This document shows positions 1-9,321 of a DNA stretch of 64,000 bases, one piece after another. A model generated the notes under the pieces. It was given only the letters and a program-made list of their open reading frames with translations. It was not told where the DNA came from and did not search any database. This DNA is from JAICJJ01 sp039809985. GTDB taxonomy: Bacteria > Chloroflexota > Chloroflexia > Thermomicrobiales > UBA6265. Every line of letters starts with the position of its first letter. Position 1 is the first letter of the stretch. The stretch spans positions 33,290 to 97,289 of the forward strand of contig JBDHWC010000001.1 in the NCBI GenBank assembly GCA_039809985.1, given 5' to 3'. The position numbers were made by a program, and so were the translations under genes.

Positions 1-1179
1 GGTGAGCGGGCGAAGCTCGCGCACGCCGCCGCGCAGGAAACTCTCCTGCAGGTCGCAGACGCAGCGACTGATCTTCAACAGCGTCTCGCGGCGTTGCTGG
101 ATGTTGGCGATGAAGAGTCTGGCCCGGCTCGTCGACTGGCGGACATGGGCCCGGTCCTCGTCGGAGACGAGCGCGGGCGCGGGCGCGACGGCCGTGGACG
201 TGGCGACGTGGTGGCCGTTCGGCGAGGGTGGTTCGGCTCCCCTGCGCTTGCCTAGCTCGGAGGCGAGCGAGCCGTAGAGCCCGTTCAGCTTGAGGTGGAA
301 GTCGCGACTGTCGACGACCTCGACGACGAGCTCGTCGTCACGGAGGGCGATGATGACGTCGGGGGCAACGTACGGGGATGCGGTCGGCGTGCGCCATGAC
401 CGGTTGGAGGCCGACTGCAGCGGGTGGGGGCTGAGGTGCTCGCGGATGAAGTCGCGGGCGGCGTCGATCTCCTCCGGCTGCAGGCCGAGTTCCTTGCTGA
501 TCAGCCCGAACCGATGCGCCCCGAACTCCGCCAGGAAGCGCTCGACGATCTGCTCGACCTGCCACGGGACCTCGTGGCCGAGACGCTTGAGGTAGGCGAT
601 CTGGAGCAGGAGGCACTCCTGCAACGTCCGCGCCCCGACGCCGACCGGGGCAACCTCCTGGATGGCAGTGACAACGCTGTCGATCTCGGTTCGGCTGCGG
701 CGGGTGATGCGGGCGAGCTCGTCGAGGTCGCAGCCGATCAGACCGCGCTCGTCCAGCGAGTCGACGAGGTACTCGGCGATCGGGTGGTCGGCGGGGTCGA
801 GCACCGAGCGGGCGTCGAGGAGGATCTGCTCGCGGACATCCTCGCCTTGGGCGACCAGCGTCAGCGGGTCGAAGTCATCGGAGTCTTCCGCGGTCGAGTG
901 GGCCGTGACCATCACCTCGGGGAAGTCCTCGAAGTTCTCGGACGGCTGGTCGCGGCGGTGGCTGACCAGGCAGACCGGGCAGAACGCCCCGTCGAGCATC
1001 GTGCCGCATTGCGGGCAGACGGGCCGGTCGTCGAGTTCGAGGGCGGGGTTGGCATCCATCTCGGCCGCGATCACGGCCTGCAGTTCGAGCCGGGACAGAC
1101 TCAGGATGTAGTTGGCTTCGATCAGGCTGGGCGAGACCCACGTCCGCATGTCCTGACTGAGTTCGAACCCCGATTCCAT
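1..1179 (-). CDS. rpoN: RNA polymerase sigma-54 factor RpoN (C-terminus cut off by window start)
   Basis: Alternative sigma factor that directs RNA polymerase to -24/-12 promoters and needs an AAA+ activator. 393 codons are visible, read without a stop to base 1, so the C-terminal helix-turn-helix and RpoN box lie outside. Residues 7-50 match region I (LSQDMRTWVSP, then LELQAVIAAEMDANPALEL). Residues 55-70 form a Cys4 ribbon (C55, C58, C67, C70) that is not part of the classical protein. Residues about 110-300 match the core-binding region (HPIAEYLVDSLDERGLIG, VGARTLQECLLLQIA, HPLQSA). Start ATG 1179 is the first codon that gives region I; the upstream bases GGGGAACCGTTC provide a weak ribosome site. 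No activator gene is in the window. Identification is firm; the ribbon's role is unknown. Confidence 0.92.
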   Translation of the reverse strand, partial: MESGFELSQDMRTWVSPSLIEANYILSLSRLELQAVIAAEMDANPALELDDRPVCPQCGTMLDGAFCPVCLVSHRRDQPSENFEDFPEVMVTAHSTAEDSDDFDPLTLVAQGEDVREQILLDARSVLDPADHPIAEYLVDSLDERGLIGCDLDELARITRRSRTEIDSVVTAIQEVAPVGVGARTLQECLLLQIAYLKRLGHEVPWQVEQIVERFLAEFGAHRFGLISKELGLQPEEIDAARDFIREHLSPHPLQSASNRSWRTPTASPYVAPDVIIALRDDELVVEVVDSRDFHLKLNGLYGSLASELGKRRGAEPPSPNGHHVATSTAVAPAPALVSDEDRAHVRQSTSRARLFIANIQQRRETLLKISRCVCDLQESFLRGGVRELRPLT

Positions 1180-1508
1180 GAACGGTTCCCCTCTGACCCA
1201 CGAACTGGCGCGGCGGCCGTGGCGCGCGTGGTCGTGCCGCCGGCTCCCGGCGTTGCGGTGGCAACGCTGGCAAGATTCTTGCGATACTCCGAGCTCACCA
1301 TGCAAGAACCATGCCACGTTCCACGTCCGCGCGCCTCCGGCGGCACGGTGGCCCGTTCGTCCTGCGTGTACATTCAAGACCGGGATTGCTATGCTGTTTC
1401 ATGGAATCGGTCTCGTTTGCGACGGCGCAACGGTCGAACGGCGCACGTTCCGGGCGGACAGTTCGTCGAAGAGGCTCCGGTCGTGCGACGAGTCGGCGAA
1501 GGCGGACG
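1180..1508. other. Intergenic region between divergent rpoN and M50 protease
   Basis: About 330 bases without a convincing gene. It should hold the promoters of rpoN (minus) and of the M50 protease (plus). The only good element I see is the plus-strand promoter at 1367-1395. Open frames crossing it lack any recognisable domain. Confidence 0.5.
1367..1395 (+). promoter_or_regulatory. Candidate promoter of M50/CBS protease
   Basis: TGTACA (1367-1372), 17-base spacer, TATGCT (1390-1395), with a TG one base upstream of the -10 (TGCTATGCT), i.e. an extended -10. It lies about 115 bases before the ATG at 1509. Confidence 0.5.
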
Positions 1509-2669
1509 ATGGGATCACTGACGATCGCCAACCTGCTCGGGGTCGACATCCGGCTGCACCCGTCGTTCGCGCTGGTGCTGGCGTGGGTGCTCGTCGACTG
1601 GCGCGACTTCGGGTGGACCACCAGCCCGGCGCAGATGGCGGTCGCGGCGGCGACGATCGTGCTGGTGTACGGGTGCGTGCTGCTGCACGAGATGGGGCAC
1701 GCGCTGGTCGCCCGTGAGCACGGGATTCGGGTTCAGGACGTGACGCTGTCGGCCATCGGCGGCGTGGCAAGGATGGAGAGCCTGCCGCTGCGGCCCCGGA
1801 TCGAGGTGGCGATCGCCCTTGCCGGGCCGGGGATGAACGTGGCGGTCGCGGCGGCGATGCTGCCGCTGGTTCTGATCGCGGGCGTTGCGCTGGGGTTCAA
1901 CGGGCTGGACGACTATGTGCTGCGGGCGTTCGACCCGTCGCTCAGCGGGTTGCTCATCGGGCTCTTCTTCTCCAATCTCGTGCTGATGCTCTTCAACCTG
2001 CTGCCGGCGTTCCCGATGGACGGCGGCCACGTGCTTCGCGCCGGCCTCATCCCCGTCGTCGGGCGGGAGCGGGCAACGAAGGTCTCGGTCCGGGTGGCGC
2101 AAGTCTTGGCGGCGGCGATCGCGCTGGTGGCGATTGTTGAGTTCCGCAACCCGTGGCTAGTGTTGCTGGCGCTCCTGCTGGCCGGTCTGGCGCAGGCCGA
2201 GGGCCGGGCAGCACGGATCGAGTCGGCGATGCGCCGAATGCGGGTCGGCCAGTTCGCGCTCTGGGACATGGGCGGCGTCCCGCCCGACCAGCCGATCGCC
2301 TACGCCTTGCGGGACGGCCCACGGGACGTGGCGGTGACGCGCAACGGGGCGGTCGTCGGCATCCTCTGGCGCAACACCCTGCTGAACGAACTCTCAAGGA
2401 ATGGCCACCACCGGACAGTGGGGGAGATCGCTTCCGAGCCTTCGGTGCTGGCCAACGTCGACGAGTCGGTCTTCGACGTCCACCAGCGGATGGTGGCCAA
2501 CAAGGCGTGGGCGGTGCCGGTGGTTGAGGACGGGGTCTACCGCGGCATCTTCACGGCGGACCGGTTCTTGCATGTTTACCGGCAACTCGCGCCGAACCCG
2601 CTCGAGATCGCGTTGAGCAGCGGGCCGCTCGAGGCATTGCGGGGCGTGGTGCGGTCGCTGGCGAGCTGA
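1509..2669 (+). CDS. Site-2 protease family (M50) membrane metalloprotease with C-terminal CBS region
   Basis: 386-residue multi-pass membrane zinc protease of the S2P/SpoIVFB type, which cleaves substrates inside the membrane. The zinc motif HEMGH is at residues 60-64; the second ligand region NLLPAFPMDGG is at 163-173. Hydrophobic segments fill residues 20-220. Residues about 250-386 resemble a CBS-domain pair (ending ...VDESVFDVHQRM...WAVPVVEDGVYRGIFTADRF), which in such proteases is thought to sense nucleotides. ATG 1509 is chosen because GAAGGCGG sits just upstream and the protein then begins MGSLTIANLLGVDIRLHPS, the normal family start; frames extending further upstream are low-complexity. 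Substrate unknown. Stands alone between rpoN and the Rrf2 gene. Confidence 0.9.
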   Translation: MGSLTIANLLGVDIRLHPSFALVLAWVLVDWRDFGWTTSPAQMAVAAATIVLVYGCVLLHEMGHALVAREHGIRVQDVTLSAIGGVARMESLPLRPRIEVAIALAGPGMNVAVAAAMLPLVLIAGVALGFNGLDDYVLRAFDPSLSGLLIGLFFSNLVLMLFNLLPAFPMDGGHVLRAGLIPVVGRERATKVSVRVAQVLAAAIALVAIVEFRNPWLVLLALLLAGLAQAEGRAARIESAMRRMRVGQFALWDMGGVPPDQPIAYALRDGPRDVAVTRNGAVVGILWRNTLLNELSRNGHHRTVGEIASEPSVLANVDESVFDVHQRMVANKAWAVPVVEDGVYRGIFTADRFLHVYRQLAPNPLEIALSSGPLEALRGVVRSLAS

Positions 2670-2701
2670 GACGTTGGACGTCTGCTGCAGCGGTGCCGCG
2701 G

Positions 2702-2730
2702 TTGACCCCGCCATCGGCAGGGACTAGGAT
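2702..2730 (+). promoter_or_regulatory. Promoter of Rrf2-cysteine desulfurase operon
   Basis: TTGACC (2702-2707), 17-base spacer, TAGGAT (2725-2730). Start of transcription would fall near 2737, about 30 bases before the Rrf2 ATG. If the Rrf2 protein is autoregulatory, its operator should overlap this stretch; I see no clear dyad. Confidence 0.75.
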
Positions 2731-2766
2731 GACCACAAATCCGCCGACGCTCGCAGGCCGTGAGTC

Positions 2767-3228
2767 ATGAAGGTTTCCACTCGAGGCGAGTACGGCGTCC
2801 GCGCCATGGTTGCGCTGGCGAAGAACTACGGCAATGGCCCGATGTCGATTGCCGCGATCTCGCGTGCTTCCTCGATCCCGACCGCCTACCTTGAGCAACT
2901 GATCGGCCCGTTGCGCCGCGCCGAGCTCGTGGAGAGCAAGCGCGGGGCACAGGGCGGGTACTTGCTCGCGCGCGCGCCGGAGCTGATCCGGGTCGGGGAT
3001 GTCTACCGGGTCATGGAAGGCCCGGTGGCGCCGATGGACTGCGTTTCCGAGGACGAATCCCAGCAGACCTGCCCGCTGATCGACGGGTGCGAGACGCGCC
3101 CGGTCTGGCTGCGCATGCGTGACGCGATCACCGACGCACTGGACTCCATCACGCTGCAGGACCTGATCGACGGCAGCCCTCGCCACGCGATGATGCTGGG
3201 CCACGTGCTGCCGGGGGCATCGGCCTAG
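2767..3228 (+). CDS. Rrf2 family transcriptional regulator (IscR-like)
   Basis: 153-residue winged-helix regulator. It opens MKVSTRGEYGVRAMVALA, the Rrf2 signature, and has the recognition region IPTAYLEQLIGPLRRAELV (38-56) followed by RGAQGGYLLAR. Three cysteines, C92, C102 and C108, sit where IscR binds its [2Fe-2S] cluster (C-x9-C-x5-C), so it may sense iron-sulfur or redox state. The gene directly downstream is a cysteine desulfurase, the arrangement expected for a regulator of Fe-S or cysteine metabolism. The ribosome site before ATG 2767 is weak. It could be called IscR, but CymR-type members share the fold, so I leave the symbol open. Confidence 0.9.
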   Translation: MKVSTRGEYGVRAMVALAKNYGNGPMSIAAISRASSIPTAYLEQLIGPLRRAELVESKRGAQGGYLLARAPELIRVGDVYRVMEGPVAPMDCVSEDESQQTCPLIDGCETRPVWLRMRDAITDALDSITLQDLIDGSPRHAMMLGHVLPGASA

Positions 3229-3301
3229 GCGCGCGGCGTGAGGCGACGCGTTGGCGCTCGCCCCGCCGGGCCGCCCGGCGAATCTGATCGGAGACCTCCA
3301 A

Positions 3302-4501
3302 GTGAGCCCTCTCGCCTCGGGCGACGACACCATCTACCTCGACCACGCCGCGACCACCCCGGTTGACCCCGAGGTGCTGGCGGCGATGCTGCCGTACTTC
3401 AGCGTGCGGTTCGGCAATCCGTCGAGCATCTACCAGCTCGGACAGGAAGCGCACGCCGTGCTCGACGCGGCGCGGGCCTCCGTGGCGCGCGTGCTCGCCT
3501 GCCAGCCCGGAGAAGTGCTCTTCACCGGCGGCGCGACGGAGTCGAACAACCTGGCGCTGCGGGGAGTCGCCTGGCAGGCGCGGCTCTCCGCCGCACCGGG
3601 GTCTCGGCCGCCGCACCTCGTGACCACCCAAATCGAGCATCACGCCGTGCTGACCACGGCCGAGGCGCTTGCGCAACTCGGGTTCGACGTCACCTTCGTC
3701 CCCCCAGACGCCACCGGCATCGTCGATCCGGCGGCGATCGCGGCGGCGTTGCGCCCAGAGACGTGCCTGGTCTCCGTGATGTACGCGAACAACGAGACCG
3801 GCGCAATTCAGCCGGTGGCCGAGATCGGGCGTATCGCCCGCGCCGCCGGCGTGCCGTTCCATGTCGATGCCGTGCAGGCCGCCGGGCTGCTGCCGCTGGC
3901 CGTGGACGAGGTCGGGGCCGACTTGTTGTCGCTCTCGGCCCACAAGTTCTACGGACCGAAGGGGGTTGGCATCCTCTACCTGCGGCGCGACACCCCGATC
4001 TCGTGGCAGCAGACCGGCGGCGGGCAGGAGCAAGGCCGGCGCGGCGGCACGGAGAACGTGCCGGGGATCGTCGGTCTGGCGGCCTCGCTCGAGAAGTGCG
4101 AGCGGCTGCGGACCGAGTACGCCAGCCGCTGCGCAGAACTGCGCGACCGGTTGTGGGACGGTATCCGGTCGGCGGTGCCGGACGTGGCCCTGAACGGTCC
4201 GCCGTTCGGTTCGGGGCGGCTGCCAAACAACCTGAACCTCGAGATTCCGGGGGTTCAGGGCGAGACGCTGCTGCTTGGTCTCGACATGGAGGGCGTCGCC
4301 GCGTCGGCGGGCTCGGCCTGCACGACGGGCAACAGCGAGCCGAGTCACGTCCTGAAAAGCATGGGACTGAGCGACGCCCGGTGCCGCACCAGCCTCCGCC
4401 TGACGGTTGGTCGCAGCAACACCGCCGACGAGATGGACGAGGCGGCCGACATCCTGGGCGAGGCCGTGGCCCGGACGCGCGCGCTGGCCGGGGTGTCCTA
4501 G
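3302..4501 (+). CDS. Cysteine desulfurase (NifS/IscS class I-type)
   Basis: PLP enzyme that takes sulfur from L-cysteine as a persulfide for Fe-S clusters and thiolated cofactors. 399 residues from GTG 3302, which has a GGAG site nine bases upstream; a TTG 51 bases earlier is a poorer choice. Seen: IYLDHAATTPVDPEV at the N-terminus, the PLP lysine in LSAHKFYGPKG (K215), and the persulfide cysteine in SAGSACTTGNSEPSHVL (C340). It shares transcription with the IscR-like regulator 73 bases upstream. It is also the likely sulfur source for the MoaD-MoaE protein encoded at 40.5 kb, although that link is inference. Its stop codon TAG overlaps the convergent scpB stop in a shared CTAG (4498-4501). 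Confidence 0.94.
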   Translation: MSPLASGDDTIYLDHAATTPVDPEVLAAMLPYFSVRFGNPSSIYQLGQEAHAVLDAARASVARVLACQPGEVLFTGGATESNNLALRGVAWQARLSAAPGSRPPHLVTTQIEHHAVLTTAEALAQLGFDVTFVPPDATGIVDPAAIAAALRPETCLVSVMYANNETGAIQPVAEIGRIARAAGVPFHVDAVQAAGLLPLAVDEVGADLLSLSAHKFYGPKGVGILYLRRDTPISWQQTGGGQEQGRRGGTENVPGIVGLAASLEKCERLRTEYASRCAELRDRLWDGIRSAVPDVALNGPPFGSGRLPNNLNLEIPGVQGETLLLGLDMEGVAASAGSACTTGNSEPSHVLKSMGLSDARCRTSLRLTVGRSNTADEMDEAADILGEAVARTRALAGVS

Positions 4502-5190
4502 GCGCTCGCGCTTGACGCGGCTTCCGTGGAGTCGTCTCGGGCAACCGGTGAGGTCTCTGCGCCGTTGGCCCCGGCGACCAACTGATCCAGCAAGGCCGCT
4601 GCGTCCTGGTCGCTCACTTGCCCGAGCGGTGGCAGGTCGTCCAGCGAGCCGAGCCCGAAATGCCGAAGGAACTCGGGGCTCGTGCCGTACTGGATCGGGT
4701 TGCCGAGCGCGGGAAGCCGTCCGACGACCTCGACCAACCCGCGACCGATCAGCGTGGTGATGACCCCGGAGCAGTCGACGCCGCGCACCGCTTCGATCTC
4801 GGCCCGGGTCACCGGCTGCCGGTAGGCGATGACCGAGAGCGTCTCCAGCGAAGCGCCGGTGAGTCGAGTTTCGCGCTCGAGGCCGAGGAACCGTCGCACG
4901 TGGTCGGCGAAGCGGGGCGCGGTGGCCAGTTGCAGCCGCTCGCCGTGCCGCACGAGGCTCCAGCCTCGAGCGTCGGCCGCGGCGATCTCCGCCAGCGCGG
5001 CGTCGATCGATTCGGGTGACAGCCCGGTTGCCTCGGCAATCTCGCGGACCGACGTCGACCCGGGCGCGACGAGCAGCAAGGCTTCGACAAGGGCGCGGGT
5101 TTCGGCGGGGTCGTCGGGCGGGACGATGGCCGGCAGCGTCGCTTGGCGCGGCGCGTCGGCGTGATTGAGAACATCGGCGGGGTCGGTCAT
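4498..5190 (-). CDS. scpB: Segregation and condensation protein B
   Basis: 230-residue winged-helix subunit of the SMC-ScpA-ScpB condensin that compacts and partitions the chromosome. Residues about 30-180 match ScpB: LVEALLLVAPGSTSVREIAEATGL, then LETLSVIAYRQPVTRAEIEAVRGVDCSGVI, the most conserved stretch of the family, and PIQYGTSPEFLRHFGL. The last 45 residues are an Ala/Ser/Asp-rich tail. The start ATG (5190) overlaps the scpA stop as ATGA, so the two are translationally coupled. No smc gene is in this window. The 3' end overlaps the convergent cysteine desulfurase by four bases. Confidence 0.95.
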   Translation of the reverse strand: MTDPADVLNHADAPRQATLPAIVPPDDPAETRALVEALLLVAPGSTSVREIAEATGLSPESIDAALAEIAAADARGWSLVRHGERLQLATAPRFADHVRRFLGLERETRLTGASLETLSVIAYRQPVTRAEIEAVRGVDCSGVITTLIGRGLVEVVGRLPALGNPIQYGTSPEFLRHFGLGSLDDLPPLGQVSDQDAAALLDQLVAGANGAETSPVARDDSTEAASSASA

Positions 5191-5966
5191 TCCAATGTCG
5201 CCTGGTGGTCGGTTGCTAGCCTTCGAACCGCTTCGAGATCCACCTGATCGCCGAGCGCCACGTCGATAGCGCCGAACAGCTCAACCTGAGTGGCCTCGAC
5301 CGCGCGGACGCGAACGAGGATCAACAGGGCGAGGAAGGCGACGAGCACGTCCCGTCGATTGTCACCGTCGCCGACGAGGCGACCGAACGGCAGTCGACGT
5401 GTCGGCCGCAACCGGTCGAGGAACCGAAGAATCATCTCCCCGATGGTGACGGTCCGGCTCGGGGTCGGGATCGGCGGCACGGGCACTGCGTGCGCGAGGC
5501 GTCGCAGCAAGGCCTTCCGCAGGGACGTCGGCGGATGGAAAGCGAGCCGAGTGGTGATGATCCCCGGTCGGACCACCGCGTCGCCGCTCGGAAAGGCGGC
5601 GAGCGCCAGACGATCGAGCTGGCCGAGGACCACCGCCGCGTCGCGAATGACGCGATGCTCCGCGAGCTGACGGGCGAGGTCACCGGCGAGCGGTTCCTCC
5701 TCCTCGTCGACCGGGCGAGGCAGGAGGGAGCGCGACTTCAGCACGAGGAGACGGCCGGCGACACTGGCGAACTCCGCCACCAGACTGGCCGGGGCGTCCC
5801 CGAGCTCGTCCAGATAGGCGAGGAAACTGTCGGTGACGGCAACCAGCGACAGGTCGGTGATGGTCAACTGGTCGCGCTCGATCAAGCGCAGCAGCACGTC
5901 GAGCGGCCCTTCGAAGACCGGGAGGCGCAACTGGTAATGATCGAGGGTGACGGGCGAAGAGGACAT
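5187..5966 (-). CDS. scpA: Segregation and condensation protein A
   Basis: 259-residue kleisin that bridges the SMC heads. The N-terminal motif LRLPVFEGPLDVLLRLIERDQLTITDLSL (residues about 10-40) is diagnostic, followed by LVEFASVAGRLLVLKSRSLLP-type helix (here AEFASVAGRLLVLKSRSLLP) and an acidic linker (DEEEEPLAGD). The C-terminal winged helix ends VALLILVRVRAVEATQ-like sequence at about 225-240. ATG 5966 is used because an extended frame upstream gives only basic, proline-rich sequence antisense to the M50 gene. It lies 14 bases after the M50 protease stop and overlaps scpB by ATGA, so M50-scpA-scpB form one unit. Confidence 0.95.
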   Translation of the reverse strand: MSSSPVTLDHYQLRLPVFEGPLDVLLRLIERDQLTITDLSLVAVTDSFLAYLDELGDAPASLVAEFASVAGRLLVLKSRSLLPRPVDEEEEPLAGDLARQLAEHRVIRDAAVVLGQLDRLALAAFPSGDAVVRPGIITTRLAFHPPTSLRKALLRRLAHAVPVPPIPTPSRTVTIGEMILRFLDRLRPTRRLPFGRLVGDGDNRRDVLVAFLALLILVRVRAVEATQVELFGAIDVALGDQVDLEAVRRLATDHQATLE

Positions 5967-5980
5967 CGTGGGGGCGTGGG

Positions 5981-6646
5981 TCAGGCGACGGGGAAGAAGA
6001 GCGACATCAGGAGCCGGAACACCGGGCTGGTGATGCCGCTGATGATCCCGTTCCCGACGCTGCCGACGAGGATCAGGGCGAAGAGGATGGCGATCCCGTA
6101 CTGCTCGAGCTTGGCGAGGTACGGCCACCAGAAGCTCGGCAGCAGGGCCGCGAGGATGCGCGAGCCGTCAAGCGGCGGCAACGGGATCATGTTGAAGGCG
6201 GCGAGCCAGAAGTTGACCTGCATGAAGACGAACAGGCCTTGGCCGAGTACGCCGAGGTCGTTGCCGGTGGCCATCGCGAGCCGCAGCCACGACGCGGCCA
6301 ACGCCCCGAGGACCACGTTCGACATCGGGCCGGCGAAGGCGACGACCGCCATCGACACGTGCCGCCCGAACCGTGCGGTCGAGCGCAGGCGCCCGGTGTT
6401 GACCGGCACCGGCTTGCCCCAGGCCAAGGCGGGGAAGCCGAGCGCGATCAGGAGGAACATCAGGGCGCCGATCGGGTCGAAGTGGTCGGCGGGGTTGAGC
6501 GAGACCCGGCCGAGGAGGCGGCCGGTGTCGTCCCCGAGCATCGAGGCGGTCCACGCGTGCATGCACTCGTGGACCGTGATCGCGACGACGAAGCTCACGA
6601 TCAGCGAGACGACGTAGGTCGGGTCGAGCTGCCCGAGCCTCAACAT
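5981..6646 (-). CDS. Site-2 protease family (M50) membrane metalloprotease, short form
   Basis: 221-residue membrane metalloprotease without CBS domains. HECMH (residues 26-30) is the zinc site; the second conserved region reads NMIPLPPLDGSRIL near residue 160. Four or more hydrophobic helices are visible. This compact M50 type is very often encoded next to scpA-scpB in Gram-positive and Chloroflexota genomes, as it is here (14-base gap to scpA). Its substrate is unknown. It follows oppF by 21 bases, so it may also be read from the oppDF promoter. It is a paralogue, not a duplicate, of the CBS-bearing protease at 1.5 kb. Confidence 0.9.
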   Translation of the reverse strand: MLRLGQLDPTYVVSLIVSFVVAITVHECMHAWTASMLGDDTGRLLGRVSLNPADHFDPIGALMFLLIALGFPALAWGKPVPVNTGRLRSTARFGRHVSMAVVAFAGPMSNVVLGALAASWLRLAMATGNDLGVLGQGLFVFMQVNFWLAAFNMIPLPPLDGSRILAALLPSFWWPYLAKLEQYGIAILFALILVGSVGNGIISGITSPVFRLLMSLFFPVA

Positions 6647-6667
6647 CGGTCAACCTGCCGCCGCACG

Positions 6668-7744
<1,077 letters not shown>

Positions 7745-7768
7745 CAGGGGTGCCTCCAACCTGCGGGG

Positions 7769-8941
7769 CTAGCCGATCGAGTTGGTGTTGATGTTCGGCG
7801 GGGCCGAGGGCAGTTCCGGGTTGGTCGGGTCGAGGCCGCCGAGCAGCGGGGAGTCGGTGATGTCGGACGGCAGCGGGTGGCCGTACTTCGCGGCGACCTT
7901 GTTCTGGTCGTCGTCCTTGGAGACTTCCTCCCAGAACCAGCACGCCGCGAAGTGGCCGGGAGCGACCTCGAGCAGCGGCGGGTTCTTCTGCTCGCACTTC
8001 TCCTGCGCGTAGTTGCAGCGCGGGACGAACGGGCACATGTCGGGGAGGTCGATCAGGTCCGGCGGCAGGCCCCGGATCGGCTCGAGCTTCTCCTTGCGGG
8101 TGGCGTCCAGCCGCGGGATCGACTTGAGCAGGCCGACGGTGTAGGGGTGGCGCGGGTTGGCGAAGATCTCCTCGGTGGTGCTGGTCTCGACGATGTGCCC
8201 GGCGTACATGACCTGAATCCGGTCGGCCATGCCGGCCACCACGCCCATCGAGTGGGTGACGAGGATGACGCCGGTGTCGCGCTCGGTCTGGAGCGTGCGC
8301 ATCAGGTCGAGGATCTGGGCCTGAATGGTGACGTCGAGAGCCGTGGTCGGCTCGTCGGCGATCAGCAGCTTCGGGTTGCAGGAGAGCGCCATCGCGATCA
8401 TCACGCGTTGGCGCATGCCGCCGGAGAACTGGTGCGGGTACTGGTCGACCCGCTCCTCGGCGTTCGGGATGCCGACCATCTTCAGCAGTTCGACCGTGCG
8501 GGCACGGGCCTGCTGCTTGTTCATCCCGAGGTGAAGCTGGAGCGCCTCGCTGATCTGGCGGTTGACCGTGAGGACCGGGTTCAGGGAGGTCATCGGGTCC
8601 TGGAAGATCATCGCGATGTCGTTGCCGCGGATCGACCGGACCTGCTCGTCGGACATCTTGAGGATGTCCTCGCCGTTGAAGACGATCTCGCCGCCGACGA
8701 TCTTGCCGGGCGGGTTCGGGATCAGGCGCATGATCGAGAGACCGGTCATGCTCTTGCCGCAGCCCGACTCGCCGACGACGCCGAGCGTCTCGCCCGGCAT
8801 CACGAAGAACGAGACGTCGTCCACCGCCCGGACAATGCCGTCCTGGGTGAAGAACTGGGTGCGGAGGTTCCGCACGTCCAGCAGCGGCTGACCGTTCCCG
8901 TTCCCGGCCGCATGTCGGGCTGCGCGGGGCTCAGCGACCAT
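7769..8941 (-). CDS. oppD: Oligopeptide/dipeptide ABC transporter ATP-binding protein (OppD type)
   Basis: 390-residue partner ATPase of OppF. Walker A GESGCGKS at 57-64, MIFQDPMTSLNPVLTV (Q-loop), SGGMRQRVMIAMALSCNP (signature), LLIADEPTTALDVT (Walker B), and the cysteine-bearing C-terminal domain (CPFVPRCNYAQEKC). The last 50 residues are a longer, Pro/Asn-rich tail (ending NINTNSIG) than most OppD proteins carry. ATG 8941 has AGGAGC just upstream. First gene of the minus-strand array oppD-oppF-M50-scpA-scpB, behind the promoter at 9105-9133. Confidence 0.93.
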   Translation of the reverse strand: MVAEPRAARHAAGNGNGQPLLDVRNLRTQFFTQDGIVRAVDDVSFFVMPGETLGVVGESGCGKSMTGLSIMRLIPNPPGKIVGGEIVFNGEDILKMSDEQVRSIRGNDIAMIFQDPMTSLNPVLTVNRQISEALQLHLGMNKQQARARTVELLKMVGIPNAEERVDQYPHQFSGGMRQRVMIAMALSCNPKLLIADEPTTALDVTIQAQILDLMRTLQTERDTGVILVTHSMGVVAGMADRIQVMYAGHIVETSTTEEIFANPRHPYTVGLLKSIPRLDATRKEKLEPIRGLPPDLIDLPDMCPFVPRCNYAQEKCEQKNPPLLEVAPGHFAACWFWEEVSKDDDQNKVAAKYGHPLPSDITDSPLLGGLDPTNPELPSAPPNINTNSIG

Positions 8942-9104
8942 TCCTGCTCCTCTCCACGGCGGTGCCAGTGCGACGGAGTCGGCTGTCGATCACGTTCGGG
9001 TCGCCGTCGGGCGGGCCGCTTGTGACTGCCGCGTCACGTGGCGGCAAGCCACTGCGACGGCGTCCGACGGAAACGGATTGTCCTCGCGTTCGCGTTGGGC
9101 GCGG

Positions 9105-9133
9105 AGCATACCATAGGGATTCTCGCCCCTCAA
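9105..9133 (-). promoter_or_regulatory. Promoter of the oppDF operon
   Basis: Read on the minus strand: TTGAGG (9133-9128), 17-base spacer, TATGCT (9110-9105), preceded by TGG, giving an extended -10. It leaves a leader of about 155 bases before oppD in which I see no riboswitch-like fold. Confidence 0.65.
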
Positions 9134-9321
9134 CAGCCTGCGGCCCCGAATGGCCGCCAACCTTTGGATCGAGCGCACGAATCCGCACCGCGCCCGGGAT
9201 CTCTCCGCGACGGACGCCGACTTGACGCATTGCCGGCGGGGCGACGAAGAGGCCCGCTTGACCGGCGTCGGCGGCGTGCCTGTGAGCGTGCGGCAGTGGT
9301 GGCAACAGGGTGGTCACGGGC
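9134..9321. other. Intergenic region, no gene recognised
   Basis: Together with 8942-9133 this makes 380 bases between oppD and the aldolase gene. Beyond the oppD promoter I see nothing: no hairpin with a U-tract, no RNA gene, and the short frames lack ribosome sites and family features. Confidence 0.4.

Noticed and set aside
424..1521. Long plus-strand frame antisense to rpoN
   Set aside because: Composition is acidic and repetitive with no domain, and the minus strand gives clear sigma-54 sequence.
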